A stretch of 64,000 bases of DNA from Scandinavium sp036409475. Its GTDB lineage: Bacteria > Pseudomonadota > Gammaproteobacteria > Enterobacterales > Enterobacteriaceae. The notes below the pieces were generated by a model, which ran no database searches, was not told the DNA's origin, and saw nothing but the letters and a program-made list of their open reading frames with translations. The first letter of the stretch is position 1, and the number at the start of each line of letters is the position of its first letter. Positions 25,196-33,916 of this stretch are shown here, one piece after another. Location of the stretch: contig NZ_JAYRCK010000026.1 in assembly GCF_036409475.1 (NCBI RefSeq), forward strand, positions 1-64,000, given 5' to 3'. A program made the position numbers and the translations under genes.

Positions 25196-26181
25196 GCACT
25201 CTTCGCCATATCAAAGATGCTATAGACTTCAATGCATTAGAAAGCAGAAAAAGTACCCTGGAAACTAGTATTGAAGTTGATATGCAGTGGAAACAAGATT
25301 ATCCTGACTCTGCTTTGGATGTTGATGAGAAAATAAAAAATGCCAAAGCTGAATTGTATGAACTAAATAAAACCCTAGGAAATAAACCTCCGTTGCCAGT
25401 GTTGCCACCAAAACAAGGGTTGATAAAGTTAAGTGGTATATTAGAAGAAATCGAAATTTTGTATGTTCGTGGTTATTTTACCGACAGGGAATATGAGCCT
25501 GAAGAATTTTCTCGTCAAGAATCTCGCCGCCAATGGGGGAGCGTTTTATTGGCGATGATCGGGGAGTCAGCAGCTGCTTCCGTTAACTCTCAAGAGCAAA
25601 CTCGTATGAGTGATGGCTACGATTTTGTTAAAGGAAAGATTAATGGAATTTCATTTCACGGCTGGCTAGGAAGGGTCGTCGCACAGAAAGGCGATTACGT
25701 TGAGCTTGTAGCGACTAAACAAAATGGACACTACGAAGTCTACGCACTGGCTATCCCTGATTTGAATGTCATTTCTGTCTTGCCACGGTGTTATCAAGGT
25801 GTTCGTGCAAGAGCTACTTCTGAAGCTTGGGGGTGTTTTATTTTGCCTATAATTATCATTGGATTATTTACTGTAGGTGGAGTTTTTGCAGATGGTTTTC
25901 ATTTTAGTTATCAATATATTCAAGGTCTTTGGCGTGTATGTGTAGTCGCTTTAGCTTTAGGTGCAATAAGCTGTCCATTTATTTATAGTAAAATGTTAAA
26001 AAAACCTAAGCCAACGAATATCATGGCTCAACGAATATTCACAGCATTAGGTTTGGAAAATGCTGAGAAAATAAACCTAAAAAAACTCACAAAGAAAATG
26101 TTAAAAAGTGGACCGCCGAAGCAAGCAGATCGCATTATGCCCGATAAAAGCAGCTGGTTAAGCTATTACTATTACTACTGA
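25192..26181 (+). CDS. Putative membrane immunity protein of the T6SS effector
   Basis: This 329-residue protein has no recognised catalytic domain. It has an N-terminal coiled coil (about 15-70), a soluble part, two transmembrane helices (FILPIIIIGLFTVGGVFA, about 214-231, and VCVVALALGAISCPFIY, about 248-264) and a tail ending in SSWLSYYYYY. Its ATG overlaps the effector stop (ATGA), and its low GC matches the effector C terminus. Position and membrane topology suggest immunity against a pore-forming toxin. Some annotations call this type of protein a putative T6SS effector, so the role is not certain. Confidence 0.65.
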   Translation: MSTLRHIKDAIDFNALESRKSTLETSIEVDMQWKQDYPDSALDVDEKIKNAKAELYELNKTLGNKPPLPVLPPKQGLIKLSGILEEIEILYVRGYFTDREYEPEEFSRQESRRQWGSVLLAMIGESAAASVNSQEQTRMSDGYDFVKGKINGISFHGWLGRVVAQKGDYVELVATKQNGHYEVYALAIPDLNVISVLPRCYQGVRARATSEAWGCFILPIIIIGLFTVGGVFADGFHFSYQYIQGLWRVCVVALALGAISCPFIYSKMLKKPKPTNIMAQRIFTALGLENAEKINLKKLTKKMLKSGPPKQADRIMPDKSSWLSYYYYY

Positions 26182-26193
26182 GAAGGATCTCCA

Positions 26194-26463
26194 ATGTCTA
26201 AAGGCATCATCCGCAAAGGCGACAAACTCACCAGTGGTGGTGAAGTGATCTCGGCAACTTCAACGATCAAGGTTGAAGGGATTATTGCATCCCGTATTGG
26301 CGATCTGGTCAGCTGCCCAAAGCAGGGGCATGGCATCAACCGTATTACAGGTAGTACGCCGCAATGGCGCTCTGACAGTGGTGAGCTGGCATTTGATCAG
26401 TACTACTGTGAGTGTGGCTGCCAGGTCATCAGCAGTACTCCCAATACTGTATTTTCAGGCTAA
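26194..26463 (+). CDS. PAAR domain protein, T6SS spike tip
   Basis: This 89-residue protein is essentially a single PAAR domain: GIIRKGDKLTSGGEVISAT, IASRIGDLVSCPKQGHGINRI and CECGCQVISS. PAAR proteins cap the VgrG trimer with a sharp zinc-stabilised tip and can link effectors to it. No toxin domain is fused. It follows the putative immunity gene by 12 bases with GAAGGA as ribosome-binding site. Confidence 0.92.
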   Translation: MSKGIIRKGDKLTSGGEVISATSTIKVEGIIASRIGDLVSCPKQGHGINRITGSTPQWRSDSGELAFDQYYCECGCQVISSTPNTVFSG

Positions 26464-26472
26464 GGATCGCTA

Positions 26473-27600
26473 ATGGAATGGAAGATCCCGCAACCTGATC
26501 CCGTCCCTGATGTAAAACCGGCTAACTGGTCATTATGGTGGCGGCTCTGTTCGGTTGCGTGTCTGCTGATTGTTCTGTTTGGGGTTGGCGGATGGTTTCT
26601 GCTTAAAGACAGTCGAATCTGGCTATATACCTTTGGTAGCGTGATTGCCTGGGGGCTGGTTTGTGCGCTTCTGGCTGGTTGGATGCTGTTTCGTTCCGGT
26701 GTCGATGGTGAGCATGCCGAAGGTATTGCGGAGTATAACCGTCTGCTGGAGCATGACTGGCGGCGCTGGGCACAGGAAGGTGTTTCGGTGTTGGCAATCA
26801 ATGCACTGTTCCCGCGTGAACTTCCCGCCGTTTCACTCAAACCGCAACCCGTAGCGGTTGATAACGCGTTTAGCCTCGGGAACTATCCGGGGCATACTGC
26901 TTTGCTGACCGAGTTGCTTGTACCAATGCTACCGGAAATCCGTACTTTTCTTCGCACATACAAACTCCTGGTTCTTTTGCCTGAAACTATCAGCAGCCGC
27001 GACTTCCACCAGGTTCGTGACGCGCTGGGGCTGCCGTTGAATGCATTTTCTGCCGTTGAAAGCGGAAAAAGTACGCTCAGCAATGTTTATCAGCACACAG
27101 CAGAAGCGGGATACAAAACCGGAACGCTGGTGGTGCATGCAGACTGGCAGGAAGAGGCGTTTACTCAGGGCGCAACTGCCTGGTTACTGGAACCCTCTCA
27201 GGGAGAGTCGGTATTACCGGTACGCTGTACCCTGCATCGTCCGATGACTGCAACTGGCGGATTTAACGACGCGGCACGGCAATTTCTGCACTACCAGCCG
27301 CTGGCACTACAGGCCGCTGATTTGTGGGTCAATGAGATCGCAATGGTAAACGCCCCTTCATTCATGATTGCGCGGGCGGCGTGTCTGCGTGACGCGAATC
27401 CCGATGTACTAACCCCCGAATTATCACAACAGTATCTTCCTCACTGGTTGGGTAAAACCGGTGAGGGGGAATTATTTTTTGCGATTTCCCTGATGATGCA
27501 GATGGCGCAATACCGAAAGGGAACGCAGGTTTTATTACACGAAGGACAGCATACACGGACGTTCTGCAGCGTCAGTGCAGGAGCATTTGTTAATGAGTAA
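26473..27600 (+). CDS. T6SS-linked membrane protein of unknown function
   Basis: This 375-residue protein has two transmembrane helices near the N terminus (LCSVACLLIVLFGVGGWFLL and FGSVIAWGLVCALLAGWMLF, residues about 26-70) and a large soluble part of about 300 residues. It lies between the PAAR gene and tssM and overlaps tssM by eight bases, so it is cotranscribed with tssM and may help assemble or load the apparatus. I recognise it only as a component found beside tssM in enterobacterial clusters, not by function. Confidence 0.7.
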   Translation: MEWKIPQPDPVPDVKPANWSLWWRLCSVACLLIVLFGVGGWFLLKDSRIWLYTFGSVIAWGLVCALLAGWMLFRSGVDGEHAEGIAEYNRLLEHDWRRWAQEGVSVLAINALFPRELPAVSLKPQPVAVDNAFSLGNYPGHTALLTELLVPMLPEIRTFLRTYKLLVLLPETISSRDFHQVRDALGLPLNAFSAVESGKSTLSNVYQHTAEAGYKTGTLVVHADWQEEAFTQGATAWLLEPSQGESVLPVRCTLHRPMTATGGFNDAARQFLHYQPLALQAADLWVNEIAMVNAPSFMIARAACLRDANPDVLTPELSQQYLPHWLGKTGEGELFFAISLMMQMAQYRKGTQVLLHEGQHTRTFCSVSAGAFVNE

Positions 27601-30600
27601 TCCCACATCCCGTATTTCTGGCAGTCTGATTGTGATAGCGGTGACCGGTCTGGTCAGCGCGGGTTTGCTTTGGTGGCTTGGTCCCCGCTGGCATCTGAGT
27701 CTGCAGCAGCAGGCAATTTGCTGGCTGGTGGTGGTGGCTGTGACAGCCGGTATTGTTGCACTCTGGCGAACTTACCGTCAGCGACAGCCCAAATCCCCCG
27801 GAGCGGCAGAAGAAAACAAAAAAATAAAAACAGACGCAGAACCGGCTTTTGTGCAGGAGATAAGGGATTACCTGAAGCATCGTTACGGGCGTTACTGGAA
27901 ACGCAGTGTGCGCTTTGTGGTGATTACCGGTACACCACACCAGGCAGGACTCATTGTTCCGGGGATTACCGAAGCACAATGGCTTGAAGCTAACGGTGTG
28001 GTGGCTGTCTGGGGCGGTAACCTGACCTCCGGGGCTGAAAGTGTCCGCCTGACCGCATTGAGAAAACTTAAGCGCTGCGCGGTCAGTGCCATTGTGCTGG
28101 CCTATGATGCAGGTTTACGCCAGGCCATGCAGACTGACAGCATTGCCCGTCAGCTGACGGAGCGTTACAAAAAACTCGGCTGGAAGGTGCCGTTGTATCT
28201 GTGGGAAGTGCAGAGCTATGCCTGGGCTCAGGAGGGACGTGTCACTCAGCCTGTGGGTACGCTGTTGCCAGCCCACAGTACACCTGATGAACTGGTGGCC
28301 TCGCTGGAGGATTTACCGGCGCATCTGGTAGAGCCCGGTATCCAGCAGGGCGTGACCGACACGCGTTTTGCTTTTCTGCTGCAGATGGCCGCACAACTTC
28401 GTGAAGGGGCGGCGAAACAATTCTATCGTCTGAGTCTGCCCTTGCTCACAGGGCCGTATGCGGTGCCACTGCGTGGGGTGATGTTTGCGCCTCCTGTGGC
28501 AGCACAGGAAGCTGATACCCAGCGATGGCTGCCAGATAATAGCTGGAAAGCCATTCTCGACGATTTGCCTTCCCTGCATATCGCCCGCGCCGGATTCAGC
28601 CCGGAGCGTATTCTTTATCGCCTGGCGCTGGCTGTCCTGCTGGTGGTGGGTTGCGGTCTGCTGTTCTCAGCGTTTATTAATCATCGCGCCATCAGTGAAT
28701 CTCAGCAACTGGTGCAGGCCGCGCAGAACCCGAAACTCTCTGGCGATAACCGGATGATTGCGGTCAGTCAGTTACAGCACAAAATCGACCAGCTCGATTA
28801 CCGTCAGCAGCACGGAGTGCCGTGGTACAGCCGAATGGGGCTCAGTCAGAACGAGGCACAGCTCAATGCCCTGTGGCCGCAGTATGCACGTATCGCACTG
28901 CCGTCACTGCGTGATGGTGCTGCACAGCAACTGGCGAAAACACTGAGCGACTGGAACAGTCTGCCGGTGAATGACCCGCAGCGCAGCGCGAAAAGTAAGG
29001 ATGCTTATAACTGGCTCAAAGCGTACCTGATGCTGACTCGTCCGCAGAAGATGGATGCAGATTTCTTTGCCAGAACCACTCTCGGTATCTGGCCGCGTCG
29101 TGAGGGTATCAGCCCCGGTTTATGGCAATTTGAAGGTAATCAGCAACTGACTTTCCTGGCGCAGCATATGCCGGAGCACCCTGAATGGGCGATGAAGCCC
29201 GATATGGCGCTGGTTTCCGCCAGCCGCAGCGCATTGCTACGTACCATCGGTATGCGTAATGGCGAAGCTGCGTTGTATCAGAAAGTTTTGTCACAGGTCG
29301 CCAATAATTACGCCGACCTCAGCCTGACCGATATGACCCGTGATACCGATGCCTCCCGGCTGTTCACCACCGATGAAGTGGTGCCGGGGATGTTTACCCG
29401 CAAGGCCTGGGAAGATGCGATTAAACCGGCGATAGAGAAAGTCGCAAACGCCCGCCGCGAGGAAATCGACTGGGTACTTAGCGATAACAAACATCCGGTC
29501 AGTCAGGACTATTCCCCGCAAACCCTCCAGGCGCATCTGACACAGCGCTATTTCACCGACTATGCTGGAGCCTGGCTCGACTTTCTCAACAGCCTGCGCT
29601 GGCAGAAGGCCGCCACGCTCTCCGATGCGATTGACCAGTTGACGTTGCTGGCCGATGTGCGTCAGTCACCGCTGGTGGCACTGATGAACACCCTCAACAT
29701 TCAGGGGCGGACCGGCCAGCAGCAGGAAGCGCTCAGCGACTCACTGGTGAAATCGGCCAAAAACCTCCTCAACAGCGACCAGCAGAAAAGCATCGACCAG
29801 AACAGCGGTCCGCATGGCCCGATGGATGACACTTTCATGCCGGTGCTGAACCTGATGAGCAGCAAAGGTGACAGCAACAACAGCCTGAGCCTGCAGACCT
29901 TCCTCACCCGCGTGACCCGGGTCCGTCTGAAACTACAGCAAGTAACCGGAGCCGCTGACCCGCAAGCAATGATGCAGGCACTGGCGGAAACGGTATTCCA
30001 GGGCAAATCCGTCGATATCACCGACACCCGCGATTACGGTAGCCTGGTGGCCGCGAGTCTGGGGCAGGAGTGGAGCGGCTTCGGACAAACGGTATTTGTC
30101 CAGCCGATGACGCAGGCCTGGCAGCAGGTGCTTTCCCCGACCGCTTCCAGCATTAACAACCAGTGGCAGCAGACCATTGTTGGAGACTGGGAGCATGACT
30201 TTAACGACCGCTGGCCGTTCTCACCGAACAAACAGAGTGATGCTTCTCTGCCTTTGCTGTCGCAGTACCTGCGAGGCGATACTGGACGTATCACGCAGTT
30301 TGTGAAGCAGAACCTCAGTGGTGTGTTGCGTAAACAGGGCCGAACCTGGGTGCCGGATGCTATCGCTGCTCAGGGGCTGCACTTCAACCCGGCGTTCCTT
30401 AATGCCCTGAACCAGTTGAGTACTCTGGCCGATGTTGCGTTCACTGGTGGTGATGCCAGCATCCACTTTGCGCTGATGGGTAAACCTGGCCGTGACGTGA
30501 TGCAGACCACGCTGTTACTCGACCAGCAAAAGCTCGATTACCACAATCAGCAGGAGCAGTGGCAGAATTTCAGTTGGCCCGACAGCCAGTGGAAGCCACG

Positions 30601-30853
30601 CACCACACTGACCTGGGTGACCACCTCAACCGGTGAACGTATTTATGCCGATTACTCAGGAAGCTGGGGCCTGATCCGCCTGCTGGATAATGCCAGTGTC
30701 ACCGCCGTCGATAACAGCACGTACCGGGTGAGCTGGAGAACCAAAGACGGCTACAGCCTGAACTACATGATGCGTACCGAATCGGGTTCAGGGCCACTGG
30801 CACTGTTGGCGTTGAAAGGATTCCGGTTGCCGCAGCAGGTGTTTACCGAATGA
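27593..30853 (+). CDS. tssM: T6SS membrane-complex protein TssM (IcmF family)
   Basis: This 1086-residue protein matches the TssM/IcmF/VasK family in length and layout: two N-terminal membrane helices (about 10-29 and 37-55), a cytoplasmic domain, a third helix (LALAVLLVVGCGLLFSAFI, about 344-362) and a long periplasmic part ending in the conserved beta domain that contacts TssJ (GSWGLIRLLDNASVT, then GPLALLALKGFRLPQQVF). The place of the Walker A loop reads VVITGTPHQAGLIVPG and lacks GKT/S, so it should not bind ATP. The start MSNPTSRISG overlaps the upstream stop; a GTG at 27575 is possible. Confidence 0.93.
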   Translation: MSNPTSRISGSLIVIAVTGLVSAGLLWWLGPRWHLSLQQQAICWLVVVAVTAGIVALWRTYRQRQPKSPGAAEENKKIKTDAEPAFVQEIRDYLKHRYGRYWKRSVRFVVITGTPHQAGLIVPGITEAQWLEANGVVAVWGGNLTSGAESVRLTALRKLKRCAVSAIVLAYDAGLRQAMQTDSIARQLTERYKKLGWKVPLYLWEVQSYAWAQEGRVTQPVGTLLPAHSTPDELVASLEDLPAHLVEPGIQQGVTDTRFAFLLQMAAQLREGAAKQFYRLSLPLLTGPYAVPLRGVMFAPPVAAQEADTQRWLPDNSWKAILDDLPSLHIARAGFSPERILYRLALAVLLVVGCGLLFSAFINHRAISESQQLVQAAQNPKLSGDNRMIAVSQLQHKIDQLDYRQQHGVPWYSRMGLSQNEAQLNALWPQYARIALPSLRDGAAQQLAKTLSDWNSLPVNDPQRSAKSKDAYNWLKAYLMLTRPQKMDADFFARTTLGIWPRREGISPGLWQFEGNQQLTFLAQHMPEHPEWAMKPDMALVSASRSALLRTIGMRNGEAALYQKVLSQVANNYADLSLTDMTRDTDASRLFTTDEVVPGMFTRKAWEDAIKPAIEKVANARREEIDWVLSDNKHPVSQDYSPQTLQAHLTQRYFTDYAGAWLDFLNSLRWQKAATLSDAIDQLTLLADVRQSPLVALMNTLNIQGRTGQQQEALSDSLVKSAKNLLNSDQQKSIDQNSGPHGPMDDTFMPVLNLMSSKGDSNNSLSLQTFLTRVTRVRLKLQQVTGAADPQAMMQALAETVFQGKSVDITDTRDYGSLVAASLGQEWSGFGQTVFVQPMTQAWQQVLSPTASSINNQWQQTIVGDWEHDFNDRWPFSPNKQSDASLPLLSQYLRGDTGRITQFVKQNLSGVLRKQGRTWVPDAIAAQGLHFNPAFLNALNQLSTLADVAFTGGDASIHFALMGKPGRDVMQTTLLLDQQKLDYHNQQEQWQNFSWPDSQWKPRTTLTWVTTSTGERIYADYSGSWGLIRLLDNASVTAVDNSTYRVSWRTKDGYSLNYMMRTESGSGPLALLALKGFRLPQQVFTE

Positions 30854-30926
30854 CGGCTGTTGACGTGATATCACCGTGGTCTGGCGTTGCCGGTACTCTG
30901 GTGACCGAACTAACGAAGGACTGACA

Positions 30927-31502
30927 ATGATTACCAACAAAAATATCGCATTCATTAAATGCGGCTGGTCTGAACGGTACAAAGGGGATCAGGTTCTGGG
31001 CCGACACGGTTACATTCAGGATCGTGAAGCTCACGAGAAGTATAATTTCTTCCAGCATCCTGATGATGGTAATTATCAAGTGTATATCCCTCCAGTACGG
31101 AAGAATGCTCCTCGTCCGATTGAACATGACGACTGGCTACTGATTCTGGTTGCTGCAGAAGAAGGCTGTAAGCCCTTAAAAATTGTGGGCTGGTATAAAG
31201 ATGCAGAGTTCGTGCAGAAGTATAAAGAGCGAACCATTTTCCCAGGCGATGGAACAGGGATCGCTCCAACAGATGGTGGAGATAACTTCCTTTACTGCAT
31301 CACAGCGCCGAAGGCAGTATGGGTTCCCCCTGAATTAAGGTCAACGACGACCGTGAGTCTTGGCAAACGGCTGGGAAGTACACCGATTGCTTACATTCAG
31401 GGAAATGGTAAGACAAGGGAAATGCATCCATGGCGGGAAAACTTTTATCAGGCGGCAATGAGGTTCATCAATGCCTATGAACGGCACAATCCGTCTGAGT
31501 AA
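30927..31502 (+). CDS. Unrecognised protein inserted between tssM and tssF
   Basis: This 191-residue protein is soluble and aromatic-rich (KYNFFQHPDDGNYQVYIPP, DDWLLILVAAEEGCKPLKIVGWYKD, ENFYQAAMRFINAYE). It has no signal peptide or membrane helix. The middle part (LLILVAA...KIVGWYKDAEF) faintly resembles beta barrels of the PUA/EVE type, but this is a weak impression. AAGGA lies six bases before the ATG. It occupies the place where tssA lies in several enterobacterial clusters, and it shows no TssA features. It has base composition close to 50% GC, lower than tssM and tssF. Confidence 0.65.
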   Translation: MITNKNIAFIKCGWSERYKGDQVLGRHGYIQDREAHEKYNFFQHPDDGNYQVYIPPVRKNAPRPIEHDDWLLILVAAEEGCKPLKIVGWYKDAEFVQKYKERTIFPGDGTGIAPTDGGDNFLYCITAPKAVWVPPELRSTTTVSLGKRLGSTPIAYIQGNGKTREMHPWRENFYQAAMRFINAYERHNPSE

Positions 31503-31544
31503 GTGCCTCCTTCTTGTGTAACTTTCCTTTATGAAACAGTGACT

Positions 31545-32159
31545 ATGACTTTAGATACATTTAACAACCTGACCACAGTCATGAGCAACATCGCAACTAC
31601 ATTGGGCGCTGGCGGTGGCCTGTTCCTTGCTTGCCGCTGGCTACACCGTCGTAACATGGAGCGAGCACATGATGCGGCTAATACCTTCTTTGATGACCTG
31701 CACCACATAGTACCTAAGGTACTGGACTTTACGTTCTCTGTATCGCAGATAATGGCGAAGATGGCAGCCATAGAAAACGAAGATTCCTTTTCCCGCCATA
31801 CTGCTGAGATAACCAGTGACTCACTGCGTATGATGAATCAGGCTAACCAATTGAAGCTGTTGTTCTTTGCCCGCTACGCACTGGTGGAGCGTCGTGGCGT
31901 GACTATTAAACCTAAGGCACATCAATCCTTTGAAATCGCACTTATTACATTCTTCAATGCGGCATCAGAGGCATTGCAACACACTGTTGTCAGGATTATC
32001 CCTGTCACGAAATTTACCGATTATCTGGAAATAGTGCACGATTTCAAAAATGCCTTCATTCAAGTAAAGCGGTTCTCTGATGAGTTGAACGTGGCATTCG
32101 GTGAAGTCATCAACATCGATTATCAGGATTATTTCAACTTTCCGAAGACGATTCTCTGA
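31545..32159 (+). CDS. Unrecognised protein with one N-terminal hydrophobic segment
   Basis: This 204-residue protein begins MTLDTFNNLTTVMSNIATTL and has one hydrophobic stretch (IATTLGAGGGLFLACRWL, about residues 15-32) followed by a mainly helical body (VLDFTFSVSQIMAKMAAIEN, LKLLFFARYALVERRGV). Its ribosome-binding site is weak, and it starts 42 bases after the previous gene. It ends 11 bases before tssF. I do not recognise it. With its neighbour it could form a toxin-immunity or effector-associated pair inserted in the T6SS operon. Confidence 0.6.
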   Translation: MTLDTFNNLTTVMSNIATTLGAGGGLFLACRWLHRRNMERAHDAANTFFDDLHHIVPKVLDFTFSVSQIMAKMAAIENEDSFSRHTAEITSDSLRMMNQANQLKLLFFARYALVERRGVTIKPKAHQSFEIALITFFNAASEALQHTVVRIIPVTKFTDYLEIVHDFKNAFIQVKRFSDELNVAFGEVINIDYQDYFNFPKTIL

Positions 32160-32170
32160 CGGGGGTTACC

Positions 32171-33916
32171 ATGGAAGATTTAACCCTCCGCTACTTCGAT
32201 GCCGAGATGCGCTACCTGCGTGATGCTGCGCGGGAGTTCGCAAAACTGCATCCGGATCGTGCACGGGAAATGGGACTTGCAACACCCGGCACCGCTGATG
32301 AATCCGTCGAGCAACTGTTCCAGGGCTTCGCCTTCCTGATGGGGCGGATGCGCGCGAAACTGGATGATGACTTTCCCGAGCTGACCGAAGGGCTGATAAG
32401 CCGCCTGTGGCCGCATGCGCTGCGTCCTTTACCGTCTGTCTGCGTGGTGGAGATTGCCCCCGACGCTGACGAACTCAAACTCCCCGAGGTGCTGGATAAG
32501 CACAGCGAGGTCGTGTCTCAGCCGGTGGGCGATCATCATATTCGCTGCCGCTATCGCACCAGTCGTGAACTGGTGCTCAACCCGCTTGAGCTACAGAGTG
32601 CCGGGCTATTCACCGAACCAGACGGTCAGCATGTCCTACGGATGCGCTTTAGCTGTGGAGCCAACGCTGACTGGCGACAGGTGGGTTTAAGTCGCCTGCC
32701 GGTCTATCTGCATGGCGATACACCGCTGGCTTCGCTGTTGCATCTGTACCTGACCCGCCGTGTGGCCAGGAGTTATGTCCGTCTGCCGGGGAATATCGAC
32801 CGCCAGCCATTTGACGGGCGCTTCCGGGCTACCGGTTTTGAGAAAGACTCAACGGTCTGGCCGGTGGAAGAAACTCAGAACCCGGAGCATCTGCGACTGC
32901 TGGAGTATTTCACTTTCCGCGAGAAGTTTATGTTCGTCGACCTGTGCGGGCTGGAAACCATCGCCTGGCCGGAAGAGCCACAGTGGTTTGAGCTGGAGTT
33001 TGTGCTCAGCGAGTTCTGGCCGTCAGATTTCAGTCTCAGCGAAGAGAACCTGCGTCTGCACTGTGTTCCGGTGGTGAATCTGTTCCGTCTGGATGCACGA
33101 CCGCTGTCGATTAATGCTTACCAGACCGAATACCCGCTGCGTCCGTTACGTGACAGTGACCCGCATACCGAGATTTTCGGCGTGGAGCAAGTGGCAACCT
33201 CCTTTTCGGAAGATGCTGCCGTCTATACCCCGTTCCGTCAGTTTCAGCATAAAGGCGGAATGCTGCGCCGTGAACGTCCGGCGCGTTACTACCACACCCG
33301 CATAAAACGCGGCCCGTCAGGGCGCAATGAAACCACCCTGACCCTCGGCGGGGATGAATTTGAACGTGAACGCCAGAACCCCGAAGAACCACTTGCGCTG
33401 AGTCTCACCGGCACCAATGGCGTGTTGCCGCGCAAGGTCCTGCAGAGTGTGTTGCTTGATACGCTGGAGAGTGCCACTCAGACCCCCGTCCGGGTGATGA
33501 ACCTCAGCACCCCGACGCTCGCTGCCTACCCACCACAACGCGACCGCTTCCACTGGCAGATGCTGAGCCAGTGCGGCAGTAGTTTCCTGTGGATGATGGA
33601 TAATGCTGAAGTACTGCGCAACACCCTGGCACTTCACTGCTGGTCTGATGATGAACAGAGTCGGTGCAAGCTGGCAGGAATCACCCACGTTAAACACTGG
33701 CGACTGCAGAAGTGGAAGCGCTACCTGATGCGTGGCGTGGATATTGAAGTGACCCTCAACACCGACCATTTCAGCGGTGAAGGGGATGTATGGCTGTTTG
33801 GCTCCCTGCTGAACCGCTTCCTGGCACAGTATGCTGATATGCACCTGTATAACCGTCTGACACTGATACTGGAGCCGTCAGGAAAATGCCTGCGATGGAA
33901 AGAGAATCACAACTGA
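32171..33916 (+). CDS. tssF: T6SS baseplate protein TssF (VasA/ImpG)
   Basis: This 581-residue protein has the characteristic start LTLRYFDAEMRYLRDAAREFAKLHP and DESVEQLFQGFAFLMGRMRAKLDDDFPELTEGLISRLWPH, which define TssF. TssF forms a 2:1 wedge with TssG and holds TssK and TssE in the baseplate. Length is usual for the family. It overlaps tssG by 31 bases. The ribosome-binding site GGGGGTTACC precedes the ATG. Confidence 0.95.
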   Translation: MEDLTLRYFDAEMRYLRDAAREFAKLHPDRAREMGLATPGTADESVEQLFQGFAFLMGRMRAKLDDDFPELTEGLISRLWPHALRPLPSVCVVEIAPDADELKLPEVLDKHSEVVSQPVGDHHIRCRYRTSRELVLNPLELQSAGLFTEPDGQHVLRMRFSCGANADWRQVGLSRLPVYLHGDTPLASLLHLYLTRRVARSYVRLPGNIDRQPFDGRFRATGFEKDSTVWPVEETQNPEHLRLLEYFTFREKFMFVDLCGLETIAWPEEPQWFELEFVLSEFWPSDFSLSEENLRLHCVPVVNLFRLDARPLSINAYQTEYPLRPLRDSDPHTEIFGVEQVATSFSEDAAVYTPFRQFQHKGGMLRRERPARYYHTRIKRGPSGRNETTLTLGGDEFERERQNPEEPLALSLTGTNGVLPRKVLQSVLLDTLESATQTPVRVMNLSTPTLAAYPPQRDRFHWQMLSQCGSSFLWMMDNAEVLRNTLALHCWSDDEQSRCKLAGITHVKHWRLQKWKRYLMRGVDIEVTLNTDHFSGEGDVWLFGSLLNRFLAQYADMHLYNRLTLILEPSGKCLRWKENHN

